Shown piece by piece: positions 53,001 through 56,000 of a stretch of 60,000 nt of DNA; the stretch's first letter is position 1, and each line of letters starts with the position of its first letter. The notes under the pieces were generated by a model. The model had not been told where the DNA came from. It worked only from the letters and a program-made list of their open reading frames with translations, and did not search any database. The stretch covers positions 3,913,246 to 3,973,245 of the forward strand of contig NC_087081.1 of NCBI RefSeq assembly GCF_026151205.1. The letters are read 5' to 3'. Origin of the DNA: Bolinopsis microptera (Eukaryota; Ctenophora; Tentaculata; Lobata; Bolinopsidae). A program made the translations under genes and the position numbers.

Positions 53001-56000
53001 GTGCGCATAAGAACGGATGCGTGCAGGGGCTGGAGTACGCTTGTATGTAGATTAATGAAATGTTGCATTGTAAATACTGAGAATTGACGATATATTATGA
53101 TCTAATACTAAATATTACAAAGCTGGCTTTGGATTTAGGTAAGATTATAATTCATTAAAAAAACCACGGATAGTTTAAATTTATTTCTATTTGTCGTATA
53201 ATTTTTAGCTCAGCTATTGACTCATGTTGTAAACTCGACAAACCCAAACTCACCAAACGAAATCCTATAAGCAATCCCTGGATATCCGACAGCATAATTG
53301 AAGCAATTGAAAAGAAAGGTCAGCTGTATGATAACTGGGTGAACTCAAAAACGCTCCCTGACTTCAAGCCAGTTGGAGATCTGAAACTCCACAAAATTTT
53401 TCGTGATTACAGACGCTGTCTTAAAAAGATAATAAAAAACCAAAAAGATACCTATAACTGTAACAAAATTCTTGAGAATTCTGATAGTTCTAAAAAGATG
53501 TGGGAAGTAATAAATGAGATAAGAGGGAAAAGGAAAAAAACCATCAAACCCCAATTTATGGTAGATGGAGTCCGTGTTGTTGAAAGACGGGTGATAGCCA
53601 ACAAATTTAATGAGTACTTTGCCTCTATTGCCTCAAAAATGAATGAAAATACTCATAATGGCCTTCTTTTAGAACCTCTTCCCTCTTTCCTCGAATTCAT
53701 GCCACCAAAAACTCTCGATTCAATTTACTTCCATAACTGTAGTGAAGATGAAATTTCTGAGATTATAGCCAACTTGAAGAGTGGGAAAGCTAGCGACTTT
53801 CCCATAAGAGTAATCAAAAAACTATCGGGTATTCTTAGCCCAACTCTTGTTGTTCAATTTAATCGCCTGATATCTCAAGGGATATTTCCGTCAGTTCTGA
53901 AGCTTGGTAAAATAACCCCAATATACAAAAAAGATAACGAAGAACTGATTGAGAACTACAGGCCTGTTTCCACACTTCCAATTTTTGGTAAAATTTTTGA
54001 AAAAATAATATACAAACGTCTTTACAGCTTCTTGGTTAGTCAAGGAATCCTTCACGACAGTCAATTCGGATTCCGAAAGAGTCACTCAACATCACATGCA
54101 CTTAACTACTCAGTTTTTCACATCCAAAAGGCCCTAAAGCAAGGTCTTCATGTTCTAGGAATTTTTATTGATCTAAGCAAGGCCTTTGACACAATAGACC
54201 ACACAATTTTGCTTGAGAAACTTGAAATATATGGGATTAGAGGAGTGCCACTTAAGTTACTGGAAAGTTACTTGTCGGACAGAGAGCAGTGTGTGTCCGT
54301 CCTGGGCGAAGTATCAGACAGACTTCCTGTTCTCTATGGCGTTCCACAGGGGAGCTGCCTTGGGCCTCTCCTGTTTTTAATATACATAAATGACTTAACA
54401 AACTCTCAACTCGATAACACTAGCTATGTCTTATTTGCTGATGATACAAACATATTTGTAGTTGCCAAAACTAGAGCAGAGGCCTACAATAATGCTAATA
54501 GGGTCCTACGATCAGTCCACGAGTACACATTGGCTAATAAATTACATGTTAACGCCAAGAAAAGTTGCTATATAGAATTTAATACAGCTAAAAGAAAACT
54601 TGATGATCAATCTTTATTAATTGAAAATAGACTTTACCTCAATGGCCTACCTCTCTCAAAGGTGCAGGAAACGAAATTCCTGGGAGTAATTGTCGACGAA
54701 GGCCTAACTTTCAATCCCTATAGAGACAAACTAGTTAGAAAACTCTCGTCCTGTTCTGGGAGGCTATACATGATTAAGGATAAAATTCCATCATCTATCC
54801 ATAAGGACCTGTACCACACACTGTTTGAAAGTCACCTATCTTATGGACACGTTCATAAAAAGGTGGCACTAGAGATTGATTTTTCACTGCCAAAATTGTG
54901 TGAAGCATTTTAAAATACTTGTATCTCAAAGAGTATGCTATGAAAGTTAACCAAATTTTAATATGTGGTCCAAAAAGATTCAAATGTCACATAATTAAGT
55001 CATTCATCTCTTTATATCTGTTAATTGTGCAGATATGAGCCAGAAATCACAAAATATTCATTTCTTGCACCTCTAATGATGAATTTACATTCTGTGAGTG
55101 TGTCCTGCTTATCAATGTGATTATTGAACCTTTTTGAGATAGTTGAGTGTTAAAAGTGCAAAGAGTCACCGGTTAAATGTGGAGTTAAGATGCGATTATC
55201 ACACAGCTACAGGGTTAATTCTGACTAATTATTTTAGAATGATGAATGTGATATGAATATCAACGGAATGATTGTAATAATGAACTCTATCGATCACAAT
55301 TATAGCATGCTAACTAATATTTAGAGAATTTAGATGGTTAAAAGTGCCATAATGAGTCAAAAATCACATAAATGAGCATGTATTGAAATGATGCTGTATC
55401 AGGGGAATGTATCACTTTTTGGCTCTATATCAGGTTGGTATTCATAGTAAATCTGTAGTGATTTGTTGTGACACTTGTTTATGGTCATGGAGAAGTTCGT
55501 TATTAGAGTAATAGTGGAATCAATAATCACAAAACACTGATTTTAAACTGAGTAAACTAGGCAAGTACTTTTACTACTCAAGCCATGATAATTTTGTCTC
55601 CATAATGTGACAAATGAATCAATCAGTAACGTATAATACTTAATTGGATTTTTGAAATGTGATTATCGATTCATTACCTTTCCTTTCAAAATGTCATTAC
55701 AACTTGAACATTACATATGATTCAATTGTCACACTTTAAACAAAATTACATATTTGGTAGCTCGATTTATGTGATTTTTGAATCATTTAAGCACCCAGAT
55801 CAAAAATTATCGCTCAAAGACCTTCAATATGGTATAAGCTTAGACATGGATTCAAAAATCACATAATAAGAATCATAGAATGGATATAAATTGTCATATC
55901 GTGCACTTAATTTAAGGCTTACTATAGTGTGACTTAATAGCGCACCTTTAACGAAAATGTGACTTTTGAATCATATTAACTGGTTTTAATACTATTAAAT